Below, in pieces: positions 36,490 to 47,734 of a DNA stretch of 64,000 nucleotides; the first letter of the stretch is position 1; each line of letters opens with the position of its first letter. Source of the stretch: Ophiura sarsii (Eukaryota > Echinodermata > Ophiuroidea > Amphilepidida > Ophiuridae); NCBI GenBank assembly GCA_035610835.1, contig CM069452.1:7583109-7647108 (forward strand), in the 5' to 3' direction. Under the pieces are notes generated by a model, which was given only the letters and a program-made list of their open reading frames with translations, did not search any database and was not told where the DNA came from. Position numbers and translations under genes: made by a program.

Positions 36490-36524
36490 CACATACATAC
36501 ATACATACATACATACATACATAC
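36490..36524. repeat. (CATA)n microsatellite in Helitron Y
   Basis: About nine catac/atac units close to the Helitron 5' end (minus orientation). The same microsatellite is at the same place in Helitron X (37640-37674), so it is part of the element. Confidence 0.9.
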
Positions 36525-36548
36525 ACCATAAGACGAATTATAGTAAGA

Positions 36549-37698
36549 CTAGCGGCACGCCCGTCCTGCGGACGGGCTCTCCCGCTAGGGAGTAGGGCCT
36601 ACCAGATAGACACCTACAAAAATAAAGTGTTGAAAATTTATAACGAAACACATAGGAATAGAACAATATTTAAAACATTTTTGTTTTAAATCAAAAGGTT
36701 TTGTAGCCTAATTCAAAAGTTTTTAAATTTCAATTCAATTTTTTTTGAAAACTACCCCCCGCCCGCACACGCCCCGTGGCATATGTCAACACCAAGGCCT
36801 AAACCTTAACCATCTCCCGTACCCCACCCGTCCCTCCCCCTCCCGGCCCGCCCCCGTCCAGTGGCATATCCGTTACGCAATTTAGCATCACATTTTTTCA
36901 TTAACCCCCTGGCTCCATATTACATCATTACACACAACCCCCATTCGTCACCGCCCCGCCCGCCCCTCCCCGTGGCATACCTCAAGCCCAAAGCCCAAAG
37001 TTCCCCGCCCGCAATTTATCTCAACGCCAAGGCCTAACCTTAACTATCTCCCGTAGCGCGGCGTACTTCTCCAATATTTGTCCGCCCGCGTGTCACATAC
37101 AGTATCAAATCCCACATCTGACACCATCGTTACGCAATTTAATAATACATTTCTTTATTAACCCCATCCCAAACTATATACATAACCATAACATAACCTA
37201 GGCCCTAAAGGGATCATTACACACAACCCCTAACCGCCCCGCCCCCGCCCCGTGGCTTATGCAACCCCAAGGCCTAAACCGAAACCAACTCCCGTGGCGC
37301 AGCGTATTTCTCCAATATTTGCCCGCCCGCGTGTGTAGGGGTGCGTGGGTGTAGTGCGTGTGCGCGTTTATTTTGCATGGCGCACTGCTGAGCGCTATGT
37401 GTAACGCGCGCCGACTGCATGGTTACAGTGTACGCAGAGAAAAACAAACATGGCCCGTAGAAATTAGTCTCAAAAGCCGGGCTGAAAAGGCCTAAATTTG
37501 ACATAATTTGCTCATATCTCGGTCAATTCTTTACGGTTTTCAGCCATTTATAGCTTATAACACTCACATTATAATCATCTTTTATCTGTGCAAGGTTGGC
37601 GGCGTTTAGACGTAAAATGAGGGAGCCTTTATGGATACACACATACATACATCCATACATACATACATACATACACCATAAGACGAATTATAGTAAGA
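36549..37698 (-). mobile_element. Helitron X, complete non-autonomous copy
   Basis: 1150 bases. On the minus strand it begins TCTTACTATAATTCGTCTTA (37698) and ends with the hairpin GCCCGTCCGCAGGACGGGC and GTGCCGCTAG (36549). It is flanked by A before the 5' end and T after the 3' end, the Helitron AT target. No Rep/helicase. Its 5' ~400 bases match those of Helitron Y. Its 3' end sits exactly against the 5' TC of Y. Confidence 0.88.
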
Positions 37699-38339
37699 TT
37701 TATAAAGCCACACTATCATGAATAGCATTTGATTATGGAGCGCAAATAATCATGATAATAACATCTATAAAAGTAACGCTGTTTCATCATTGGTCAAAAT
37801 GGGTTCCTCTAACGCCCAATGAACGAGGTCCAAAATCGATACCGATGCGCCAGAGTTTATGAATATACTATAGCAGAGACTATATAACTATGGGACAAGT
37901 ATCTCGAAGGCAAAGTCCCCCGTCTACTATGCGCAAATTCACGGGTGAAGAGTTTATAAGGGGCGCACTATCATGGTCGTAGCAAACCAGACGACCTAAG
38001 ACATGGTGGATTTTATCGGCTCAAAACATGATTTGTGGCACAGAAATAGTACATCAATGGTCAAAACAAGCTGATTGTGATTTAGAGTAGAACTGATTTG
38101 CTTTGATGATAGCAGAATTTAGTTCTTATATGACACGAAACATTCAGAATTGGTTAGGCCTATTTGAAATTAATTTTTACGTGGAACAAAATACGAATTT
38201 TAAATTGTGGATGGCTTCGTCTGACAGTGACAGAGGAGGGGCGTGGCGTTATTTGCATTTTATGAATATTGTAATCAGATCAGTTGGGAAGGACGGTGGA
38301 TCGCGACGATCACATCGTGTGAGGTCATGAATAGTCATA
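37699..38339. other. Unassigned sequence
   Basis: No supported gene, RNA or repeat end. Confidence 0.5.
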
Positions 38340-39235
38340 GATGAATATTCATTCACAACGAATGATTGACAGTTTACGCTTAACTTTTTCAATTCAAGGT
38401 TTAATAAACATATCATTATCGCAGCAAAATGCTGAATTACAACAATATTTACAATATGTAATATATAGAAAAATAGAAACAATATATTCATAGAAATAAC
38501 TAGGCATGCAAAACACAACAACCCACCCCCTATTGGAAACAGAACTATAATGTATGATTTAAGAGTTTGACCATGTATGGAATTGAGCTACGAGCGTAAC
38601 GCAGGGTACGTGTTTTAGGAACAGTTATTTTGTGAGCACTACGGAGAGTCATATTATGCACTTGTTCATCTCTAGATTTTGGTAACCAACCACGGAATTC
38701 ATTAGATTTTAAAAGGGATTTAGCAAAGTTTAAACAAAGTTGGTCTCTACGGTTCCTGAGTTCCGGAATAGCACATGTTATTAAGGCATCCTGATAGCCT
38801 ATGTAGTTAAAACCTAAGATGATTCTACACGCCCTCTTCTGAATACGCTCCAAATCATAGTGGAGATTTTCTGTCAGACCAGGATGCCATACTGGTAGAG
38901 CATACTCAAGAAGGGGGCGAACAAAACCAACATAGATTGTTACCAGGTCTTTAACACTTAGCCCATGCCGTTTTAGGATGTTAAGCATAAATAGCCGTCC
39001 ACTTGCACGTTTCGTAATGTCACCAATGTGGGTGTTCCATTTCAGATCTTTAGCAATTTTTATGCCCAGAATCTTCACCGTGTCAGTGCAATGAAGGTCT
39101 TGATCATACAAACGGAGGGGGGTAAGTATCGGTGGATCCATCGCAAAGGTGACATCCAACTTCAACTTCCGGGTGAAGAACTGATAGAGTGCGCTATACT
39201 GAACCAAATCTTAACAATGGGCAGATAGGGTGTTA
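38340..39235 (-). pseudogene. LINE reverse transcriptase C-terminus, 5'-truncated
   Basis: The frame 39207-38545 gives 220 uninterrupted codons. It reads TVKILGIKIAKDLKWNTHI (RT palm-to-thumb transition), YVGFVRPLLEYALPVWHPG, LERIQKRACRIILG and ends SSIPYMVKLLNHTL with a stop. This is the C-terminal third of a non-LTR retrotransposon ORF2. The palm with YADD is absent, so the copy is 5'-truncated and cannot move itself. Its 3' UTR runs down to about 38340 (minus) and contains tttattaaaccttgaattga. The open frame suggests a fairly recent insertion. A more decayed relative is at 49150-49680. Confidence 0.85.
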
Positions 39236-39304
39236 CATAGGCCTGGTATTAGTCTCAGGTCATGTATTCTGCTAGAATCACGCTTTTAGGCAGTATTATA
39301 AATA

Positions 39305-39425
39305 AATATTTTATAGACTCGAACAAACTGGCGTGAATTAACGAAGACCTTAAAAATACACTGTCTCAAACCCGGGCCCTCTCGCATTCGCGGCGATTGG
39401 TTAATCCACTAGACCACATGGGACT
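39305..39425 (-). mobile_element. tRNA-derived SINE, copy 1
   Basis: On the minus strand a tRNA-like head carries a box A (TGGTCTAGTGGATT) and box B (GGGTTTGAGAC). Its tail is gacagtgtatttttaaggtc ... cgccagtttgttcgagtcta ending in an AT-rich run. The head resembles a tRNA with a GCGAATGC anticodon arm, but box B is degenerate. A second copy is at 40975-41103. Confidence 0.75.
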
Positions 39426-39868
39426 GTGCTTACATGGATACCAGAAGAACGAGCACTGTCTTATGTATACAAAGCAATTGTTTAGGGGGTGGGGTACCGC
39501 GCCATTTTGTCCCGAAGCAATGGTCATGACGTCATATTTTGGTCGATTTTCTGAACTTTTGTATTGGATTTACGTGCAAAATATATGCCCTTGGCATACT
39601 TTCCCAGGTGTATGGGTCCACTTTAAATTTCAGATGTTCAAAAATGGATGGATTTCTAACCAATTTGATAAAGAGAAACACGATCCACACACCTCAGAAT
39701 TGCAAGAAAATGCTTAATACAAGTCCACTTTTTGTGCCTTTGAACAGAGTATTTGCCGGGAATGCAGAATTACACAGCGCATGCATGTTCGCTGAATATT
39801 AATGAGGCAAATGTCCAATTAATAAAATTAGATATTAATAAATTATTCGCCAATACTTCGTTTAATTA

Positions 39869-39939
39869 GCACGGTTGGTGTAGTGGATCGAACGTTGACA
39901 TGCGGAGCGAAAGGTTGTGAGATCAAGCCCCGTTAAGAT
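39869..39939 (+). mobile_element. tRNA-like Pol III element
   Basis: ggttggtgtagtggatcgaa (box A-like) followed by a box B-like GAGATCAAGCC about 40 bases later. It does not form a full, clean cloverleaf to my reading, so a tRNA-derived SINE or decayed tRNA is more likely than a working gene. Confidence 0.5.
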
Positions 39940-40240
39940 CACTTTTGTTTTTTATGCGGGGTCTTGCCGCTATGGATTTGTTTGGCCTGCCGGTATCATC
40001 TGTATGCGATGCGTGCCCACCCACACGGACAGCGCTGGCGTTGACCGTATACATGACGCCATTTTTTGTGTTCGAAAATGTCAAAGTTTTTTACCGTTCT
40101 TTCAAAATAAGGAGTATAATCACATTACAAACACATTTTGTGTCAGAGAAAACACAAATTTGGCAAAAATGGCACAATAAAAATTCGTTCGTTATAAATA
40201 AATGAATATGGTTAAATAATAAAACTATCACAATTATACT

Positions 40241-40318
40241 CGTCGAGCTCTGTGGCGTGCGCTACGTTGGCCATATCGTTGGCAATCGGCAATCACGGGT
40301 TCGATTCCCGTATATTCC
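40241..40318 (+). mobile_element. tRNA-like sequence with perfect box B
   Basis: GGGTTCGATTCCCGT is a canonical box B/T-arm (40297-40311). The upstream ctgtggcgtgcgctacg is a poor box A, and the region between has a repeated ggcaatc. This is a decayed tRNA or a SINE head. A functional tRNA is not supported. Confidence 0.5.
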
Positions 40319-40815
40319 TTGTTATCCTTTTATTTTTCTATTTGTTAAACTTGATGGTGAATTATTGTAACATCATTGTTATGTCAATTTTTATAAATTA
40401 TAAAGGCCGCCCATGCGTTTATAGTTTTCTTTTTATTTATTTATCTATCATTTATCTCTTGATTTATTTAACTTTGTATCTAAACAATTAAAATGCGTAA
40501 ACCATGATATTATTGCTCGATAAATAAGTGATTTAACCTTGAGTTCAGTTTGATAATGATAGCAAAACTTGTTGTAACCAACAATTTTTCCTTTGCACAC
40601 TTTGTTAATACATTCACTTTTAGCTTGTTATAGCTAGGCTAATAATATACAATTGTAAGCAAGTTTGCGACCTCTTTGATTTTAGGCTGGTAACACAATC
40701 CCATAGTGCATTTCATTAAAACAGTGTAAATTATTTTTTCAACGATACGTATCACGTGATAACCACGATCGTTTTCGCAAAATATCGCAATGGCGCGGTA
40801 CCCCAACCCCCCTAG

Positions 40816-40915
40816 CAATTGTTGAAAGCCTCTAGCAGCCGAAATACATAAGTAAATATTAACAATTTTATAATGGCCTATAAGCATGATTCTAGCAGAA
40901 TCTATGACATGTGAA
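40816..40915. repeat. Direct repeat flanking a SINE (copy 1)
   Basis: ttgaaagcctctagcagccg ... taagcatgattctagcagaa recurs at 41152-41250 with some changes. Copies lie on either side of the SINE at 40975-41103, so the local arrangement looks like a small duplication. Next to it, 40785-40815 is the inverse of 39485-39515. Confidence 0.65.
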
Positions 40916-40974
40916 ACTCAATTAAATAAATACACACGAGGATCAAGCAAATAATACCAGCCGAGTAAGTGAAA

Positions 40975-41103
40975 TGAATAAATATTATATAGACTCGGAC
41001 AAACTGGCGTGAATTAAATTTAAAAAGACCTAAAAAATACACTGTCTCGAACCCGGTCCCTTTAGCATTCTCGGCGATAGGTTAATCCACAAGACCACAG
41101 GGG
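40975..41103 (-). mobile_element. tRNA-derived SINE, copy 2
   Basis: Same family as 39305-39425: tail cgccagtttgtccgagtcta, head with box A (TGGTCTTGTGGATT) and box B (GGGTTCGAGAC) on the minus strand. Box B here is closer to consensus than in copy 1. Confidence 0.75.
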
Positions 41104-41425
41104 ACTGTGTTTACATGGGCACCAGATGAACGAGCACTTATGTATACAAATTGTTGAGAGCCTCTAGCAGCCGAAATACATGAGATATCAACAATTTTAT
41201 AATTTGTATAAGCATGATTCTAGCAGACTCTATAACAAGCGAAACTCAAATAGGAAAGCAATTTTCTCTTGTGCGATTCGACAAAATCCGCCGTGTAAGT
41301 TAATGTGCACTACTATACATTAGTGTGCATAATTGCGGCATCGCGATGGTGATATCAATCCGTACACAAATATCACAAAATGTATCCGTGCCAGCTCAAA
41401 CTACTGGGCTAGAAAAATTCGAACC

Positions 41426-41590
41426 GGGGAAGGGAAGTAGAAAGAGAAGAGGAAGAGAAAAATGGAAAGAAAAGGGAAAAGGGGAAGGAAAGGGAAAGAA
41501 AGGAGGAAGGGGGAGAAAGATAAAAAGGGAAGGAAAGGGAAAAGGAAAGAGAAAAACGAAGGGTAGGAAGGAAAGAGGGGAAAGAAAATA
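41426..41590 (+). repeat. Polypurine tract (~165 bases)
   Basis: Almost entirely A and G on the + strand (gggaagggaagtagaaagag and similar), with fewer than ten pyrimidines. Open frames on both strands here are low-complexity translations (Lys/Gly/Arg-rich and Phe/Pro/Leu-rich) and not genes. Confidence 0.9.
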
Positions 41591-41739
41591 ATTGTGTAGA
41601 TAAATAAGTGGAAAAAAGTGAAAATCTAAAAGGGACGTGGAGACGAGAAGCGATTTAACCATCCAAACACTTTTTGTGTAAGCGTGCATTCGTAACTTGT
41701 GACTTTCATCAAGGTAATCATAGGACCGGGTAAGGGACG

Positions 41740-41764
41740 CCCCCCCCCCCCCCCCCCCCCCCCC
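41740..41764 (+). repeat. Poly-C run
   Basis: About 24 consecutive C. One of several C or G homopolymers of 10-25 bases in the window (others: 5300-5313, 10070-10091, 45751-45772, 46258-46268, 46588-46609, 53452-53470, 54341-54354, 60250-60269). Confidence 0.9.
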
Positions 41765-41959
41765 ACTTGACTTTGGGTGAATTGCGCCTATTTGAAGAAT
41801 CTAAGGGATTTAATGAATTCCCTTCTAAGCCCCTTGCCCGGTTTGATGATGGGCAAATCAATTCGTAAAAAGTAGTCCAATTTGTGTTTTTTTTCAGACA
41901 GCTCGAGAAAATTGAGAGCGGGGGTCCCTTTTCATAACCTTCTATGTAAATACTTAAGG

Positions 41960-42315
41960 ATTTTTGAGATAAAAAACATTTTTTTGGCACTTTTTGGTCA
42001 ATATTTTCAAAACTAAAAAAATTTAAGCCCAAAAAATAAGTGCTTCCTAGATAATTGACTAAAGATGATTTTGGGGAAATTTTGAAATTTTTAATAAAAA
42101 ACTGATTTTGTTAGGTTGTCCGTAAATTTTTGGCGCCAAAAAAGTGATTTTTGGGCAAAAATGTAGAAATCACTATTTTTGGCGAAATTTAATACCAAAA
42201 ATGGATTCTCCGACTCATTTCATTTGAAAAATGGTATACTTTTATGTACATTACATTATTAGTTTAAAAGTTACAGTGCTTGATAAATTTCATATATTTA
42301 GGGTTGACACTTCCC
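41960..42315. mobile_element. Half-copy of the GGGAAGTGTCAACCC foldback MITE
   Basis: Matches the right half of 11000-11657 (ggcgccaaaaaagtgatttt, tacttttatgtacattacat, ending gggttgacacttccc) and is followed by TTAA. The left arm is missing. Confidence 0.75.
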
Positions 42316-43289
42316 TTAAACTAAGTATTCATGCTTTAGTGTTTTTCATTCAATTAGAGGGAATGATAGGAGAAACATGCACACCTTGTTATAATCATTC
42401 ATACGATATTATGCTAATTTAATTCTCACACGTTTTAAACGCGGTTTCAAATACATCGAAACTAAACGCAATTCTCGAAAATGTGTTTTATAAACCATCA
42501 TGTGTTGTGTGTCGTTATCTTTCTCTGATCTGATGCAATCATTTAAACTAATATAGACCTTGTTCCTTGTTTACTTATTACTTTTGGTATCGGTTTTGGT
42601 ATTCACATGGGTTTTCAATCGCAAATATTATATAGAACAAGGTATAAATAAACACGAGACTTGAAGTTAAACTTTTTGCATTTTATTTTTACAAACTTGT
42701 TTCGTGAAGGCCTTGTTAGGCTCTCACTCTTCAGAAAACAAAATTCAGAATGGCTATTGATTCTGCAAAACAGAGAATAGAGAATACTGTGAACGCGGAA
42801 GCGTACACGCTACAAAGCGCGCCACGAAGCGCGAACATATAAACGCGAATATATATGCGCATTATGTCCATGCAACGACGCTCTAAAAAAACGCGCGGAA
42901 ACACCACGTTTTTGTACATGGTTGATACATGGTTGACATGGTTATGGATGCATACGAACAGTAATTTTATTTATAGTTACATAGAAGGTATTTCTTTCTA
43001 TGTCTACACGCACTAGTGAGTTCATTTCTTTTGTTAAGTGAAGATAACTTTGGTCTGTGGATGATGAAGAATTTCTCCTCTAGGCAAATAAAAGGTTACA
43101 TGTTTTACTTGATGTAGAGTAGGCTTTGGCTCTGCTAATAATTTTCCATTTAATTGAATAATGGACATGACTGTCTTTTAGTTTCCAAACATATTCACTG
43201 AGTGTTGTAGCGTTACGTTTGTCTTCATTATTGAAGCTAGAGAATAGATATGTACAATTATGATGCATGCGCCTTAATACGCAAAAATT
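42316..43289. other. Unassigned sequence
   Basis: No supported gene. Between 42740 and 42900 cgcg-rich words (gcgaacatataaacgcgaat) recur, but no domain or RNA structure is identified. Confidence 0.5.
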
Positions 43290-43556
43290 GTATTTTATCC
43301 ACAAAAAATGCGCTCCTAGATAATTGACTTTAAATGATTTGGTGAAATTTTGGAATTTGTAACCAAAAACTGTTTTGTTAGGTTGTCTGAAAAAATGTGG
43401 CGCCAAAAAAGTGATTTTTCGGCAAAAATGTATACCAAAAACGGATTCTCTGACTCATTTCATTAAAAAAAATGTATACTTTTATGTACATCACATTTAT
43501 AGTTTAAAAGTTACAGTGCTTGATAAATTTGGCGCCAAAAATGGTTGACACCTCCC
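43290..43556. mobile_element. Second half-copy of the foldback MITE
   Basis: Same right half as at 41960-42315, with the end diverged to GGTTGACACCTCCC. It has an extra ggcgccaaaaa block near the end. Only one arm is present. Confidence 0.7.
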
Positions 43557-43711
43557 TAATTTCATTACCGCTAAAACGGCAATGACACTAATGTCAAGCT
43601 GCTTGAAAATGAAATCAACCCATGATTGGCATGATTGGGGGAGGTGACTCGTTTCACACTGTTGAGAGTTTATTTAAAGGAAGGGTCCCGCAAGCACAAC
43701 ATTGAGCATTA

Positions 43712-44780
43712 CAGCGTGTCCCAAAAAACTGGGTCCAAAATATGCAGAGCTTGTAACTTTAAAAGTTGAAAACGTAGCTGCTCCATATTTGAAAATATTA
43801 AGGAACTTATACCTGACCTTAATTGGTTAAAATGTGAGACCAATCGAATGGCAACTTTTTGAAATGCAAAGCTTTCAACAGTGCATGGTTAGAACCGTTC
43901 CAATTTAGCAATAAACCACCTTATGCCTTGCATTTGCGTTGTGTGCAAGTTTTCCCTACATCATGTGCATGGTGTTTATTCTCCGAAATATCTTATGTTT
44001 TGTAGAAAAGGGTTAAATTATAGGTATTTCGGATCAATATTCAGCATTATAAATACCCATTGCAGCACTTGTCGTTGAATATATACAAAAACAGAGCAAG
44101 TGTTACCCTAATACCATGCCTGGAAATAGCACCCGCCCACCTGCCCAGAGCGGTAAATTTTGTGTCGGGAAAAAGTACCCCGGCAACCGACTGGCGGGTA
44201 AACAATTTCAAAATCACGGTGCAAGTGTGAGAGTTACACTGGCTGGTGGAATTTCTGTCGGGCAGGTATTTTTGTGAGTTGCCCGATTCCGACTGGCTGG
44301 TTGAAAAAAATCTGAAGTTTCAGCCCTGCCTCTAATTCCCTTAATGAGATGACTGACTTAACGGCTGGTTTCCAATTTCGAAGAAATGGTTCTTGAACTG
44401 CTTCAAAAATGTCTCAGAAGGTTATTTATTGATTTTTCTAACAAAAAATATAGATATTTACACTTTTTATCCCCCTTATGACGAAGATTTCCCTGAGTAA
44501 GTTATTGTTATCAAGTAAAAGGCAAAACTTTGATGACATCAATACGATGCGCAAATGCAACGCATGGGCGGTTTATGGGAAAAATCGGGAAAAACGGGTT
44601 CTGACCACACTGTATGCAAAGCTTTGTATTTCTAAAAATTTATATCCCGATGGCCTTATAATTTCACCAAATATGTCAGATATATTTACTTTTATATTCC
44701 TAAACATGAAGCACCTATGTTTCCCATATTTTAAGTTATAAGCTCTGAAAGTTTTGGACCCAGTTTTTTGGGACACGCTG
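43712..44780. mobile_element. Mariner-type non-autonomous element (1.07 kb)
   Basis: TIR CAGCGTGTCCCAAAAAACTG at the left with its complement at the right, continuing to about 47 bases. TA on both sides (43710-43711, 44781-44782). The CAG.GTGTCCCAAAA start is shared with the element at 47913. No transposase frame. Confidence 0.85.
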
Positions 44781-44782
44781 TA

Positions 44783-45319
44783 TTTGTTAGAAAAATAATT
44801 ATCGAGCCAAAGTTACGTAATTATATAGAACAAAACACCATACTAGTCACAAAAATGAATAAAAACTGCCATCACTCAACAAGCACTTTTTAAAATTCGC
44901 GGCGATGAAAGTCCCGGTGATCGTAAATAATTTAAACAAGATATTTACAAAAGGTTGGTCAACGTCCTAAAACGAAATTAATCGTGGACAAAGGAAATAT
45001 GAAAAAGAAGATTTAGACAGTGTATGATGTATTTTAACCAAAACACTTTGTTTTAACCCTGACCCCACTTTTCTCTCTATAACCCTTCATCGACCGACTC
45101 ATTTATCCTGTGTGCTTCTCTATACCCTATAAACTCTTATTACACCTAATAAATATTCATGAGATAATAGGCATAAATACTGCAATTTCATTGGTCAATT
45201 TAGCTGGCCACAGTGATAATAAATTGAGCTATTGAAGAAATTGAGCTATTTCCCGTGTGGTAGTTTTGGCTACTTCCCTACAACCTCATCCCCAGAGTCA
45301 CAGTGAGGTGTAATAAAGC
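44783..45319. other. Unassigned sequence
   Basis: No supported gene or repeat end. Confidence 0.5.
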
Positions 45320-45468
45320 AAATACTACATGGTATGATCGGGGAAATAGGGCACACTATTTTCCTACAGGCCTACCACCCCTCACCCTCCGGGTTTGGGG
45401 TGGTAGGCCTGTAGCCAGTACCTCGGGAAAATAGATTGCACTATTTCTCCTCTAACCATGTAGTATTT
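45320..45468. repeat. 149-base hairpin element
   Basis: Outer arms AAATACTACATGGT / ACCATGTAGTATTT, middle arms with ggaaata-ggcacactatttt-like pairing, and a perfect inner stem CAGGCCTACCACCCC / GGGGTGGTAGGCCTG. A small MITE-like inverted repeat. Confidence 0.8.
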
Positions 45469-46221
45469 GTATACTATCACATGGTTAGCCAACTCCAACG
45501 GTTTTGGATTGGAAAAAAATTCTTCTAATTATGATGAATTTTTCAAAATAATAAGATTAACATTCGCGATTACGTGTTATTCCAATACGAATTCAAAATT
45601 TAGGATTCGCGTGGCCACCGTCGTCTGGCTACGCGCACATCAAGTTTACGATGCGACGTCACTCGGTGGAATAAACAATCTAGCTGGACCATTTTGTTAT
45701 GTATATTAATAGGGTCGGACTGGTGTTCATCGGGGAAAATACCCTTTGCCCCCTCCCCCCCCCCCCCCCCCCTGACAAAGACCCCAGATACACCACACCA
45801 CTACCCCCATAAACTAATATCTAGAACCTGTTTAGTTGAGTTATATGTATAGATTAATAATTTGTACATCTCACTTACTATACATGTATATTATAATATT
45901 AGTTGTAAGCAAATTAATCTAATGTACCGGTGTCACTAGGCATATAATGTGAATCACACATTGTTCTTACTGTTTTGACTTAGTAGTCTTGGATGCGTAT
46001 AATATTATCATGATTTATATAAGATAATATGTCTCCTTCTTGTCGTATTATACGGTATAATTTGAGCAAGTTTGTAGTTTTGTATCTGTTTGAAGTAATG
46101 AAGAAATGAACAATTAGCCCCGCACTGTTTTAGTTTATTCATTATCTAGCATTTTTGATTGCGTAGATTAACTAATTTGAAATCTACAGCTACAGACCCA
46201 AGATGGCCCCAATCAAATATG
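45469..46221. other. Unassigned sequence with poly-C run
   Basis: Contains a C run at 45751-45772. The 80-codon frame at 45467-45709 has no recognisable domain. Confidence 0.5.
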
Positions 46222-46229
46222 CTTAGTAG

Positions 46230-46623
46230 CAGGCCCGTAAGCAGGATTTTTTTAGGGGGGGGGGGGGGCCGGGTGCGTATTTTCTGGAAAAGGTACATTG
46301 GTACCCAAAAAATGGTAAAAGGTTGCCCCCCAAAACAATTTAGTCATCTCAGAAAATTTTGAGGGGGGGGGGGGTTAGGACATGTTTTAGTCCAAAACGG
46401 CCCGAAAAGATGCTTTACAAAATGGGAAATGGGGGCGTTTTCACACAAAAAAAGGTACATTAGTACCAAAAACAAGTATGCATTGGTACTAAAAAAGGTA
46501 CATTGGTACCAAAAAAGGTACATTGGTACCAAAAAAAGGTACATTTGTACAAAAAAAGGACTTTTTCAGGTTTTGAGGAGGGACGCACCCCCCCCCCCCC
46601 CCCCCCCCCTAGTTACGGGTCTG
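46230..46623. mobile_element. hAT-type MITE with GGTACATTGGTACC repeats
   Basis: The 394-base element starts CAGGCCCGTAA and ends TTACGGGTCTG. It is flanked by an exact 8-bp duplication CTTAGTAG (46222-46229, 46624-46631). CAG...CTG termini with an 8-bp duplication are hAT features. G/C runs lie next to both ends, and an internal series of palindromic ggtacattggtacc units occupies 46453-46550. A decayed partial relative is at 54475-54692. Confidence 0.85.
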
Positions 46624-46631
46624 CTTAGTAG

Positions 46632-47734
46632 GTATTTGTTGCATTTATTCAATCCAAGTGTAAAATATGAAGTTTCTAGCATATCTAAAAAAAAGAGGAA
46701 TTTTGTGCAAACCTTCCCATGAGCAGCTTCGTTACGCATAACGCATGGAAAGGGGTACAAAAGCTTTATACACTTTTTCAAGAAAAGGCAGGAGCGTATC
46801 TCGGGGTCAGGCTTTAACCGGGAAGGCCAGCTTAAACTACCGGAATAAAAAGGGCGAAGTGAAGGGAGGGAAGAAGGGAGGGAGACAAGGGAGTCTAGGG
46901 AGGTAAGGTAAAAAAGGAAGAGAATTTTTGCTCGTGTCATGTCGCTTGATTTTAGCATTGTCTGTAATCAGATCGCCACTGAGAAAAATTGCCCTTTTTT
47001 CAAAATCATCTTGAACTCGTTTATTAATTTCCTTGATGCGTTAACTTCAATATCAATAGGACTTGGATAAGTAATCGTTAGCGTACTTTAAACTTCTTTT
47101 TATAACCAGAAATTATATTTTTATTGTGATATTCTCGTTTCCTTACCGTGAAACAGGTCTCGATTAGAAGAGTCAGAGAAAAAATACGCGAGGATGTTTA
47201 ACTGGTATTTAAGTTGAAAAACGCATTTAGGGCGTGTCTGGAAAATCAGAGCATTTAATATATTTGCCGGAATATGTTTGTATCTATTGATCAAACCTTG
47301 CTAAATATTTGCTCTCTTGCTCTCACACAAATTAAACAATACGGGTTGTATTTCACAAATTTCTATTAAATCCTGATTATATTCAGATCATTTTTGATAA
47401 ATATGACGACCCTCTCATCTGTACACAATCAAGTAAGAAGAAATAGGTACTAATGTATTTCGTCCATAAAGTATATTGAGAGCTGATTACTATAAGCAGT
47501 ACATATTACGATAGCCTAATTATCAAATCCCAAATGAAAACCTATTAATATTAATATTATATCACCCATTTTAGTCATTATGAGTCCGCGTAATTCTGTA
47601 TCCATTGATAAGCAATAAAACAGTCACAACAAATGGCCTTCTAAGTTCTAATGGGCATGATGGGCCAATGATAATCAGACAAAAACTCCGCGTAAAAGCA
47701 TTAATGCATCATCCGTTATGGCTTAGATTGATTG
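46632..47734. other. Unassigned AT-rich sequence
   Basis: A purine-rich patch lies at 46850-46925. No gene is supported. Confidence 0.5.

Larger units (their letters stand above)
28824..36548 (-). mobile_element. Helitron Y, split by a 6.8-kb insertion
   Basis: Reading the minus strand, the 5' end is TCTTACTATAATTCGTCTTA at 36548 and the 3' end is the hairpin GCCCGTTCGAAGAACGGGC followed by GTCCCGCTAG at 28824, with T next. Between 28865 and 35668 another transposon is inserted. Without it Y is about 0.92 kb and non-autonomous. Its body is strongly C-rich on the + strand and holds a (CATA)n run near the 5' end. Removal of the insert plus one TAA gives ggcgctac-TTA-ctagcggg, close to copy Z (ggcgctacttactactagcg). 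Confidence 0.85.

Noticed and set aside
40241..40318. Functional tRNA gene
   Set aside because: Box B is perfect but box A is poor and I could not draw a full cloverleaf with a credible anticodon arm; listed as tRNA-like only.
41325..41689. Lys/Gly/Arg-rich and Phe/Pro-rich open frames
   Set aside because: Both are low-complexity readings of the polypurine tract.
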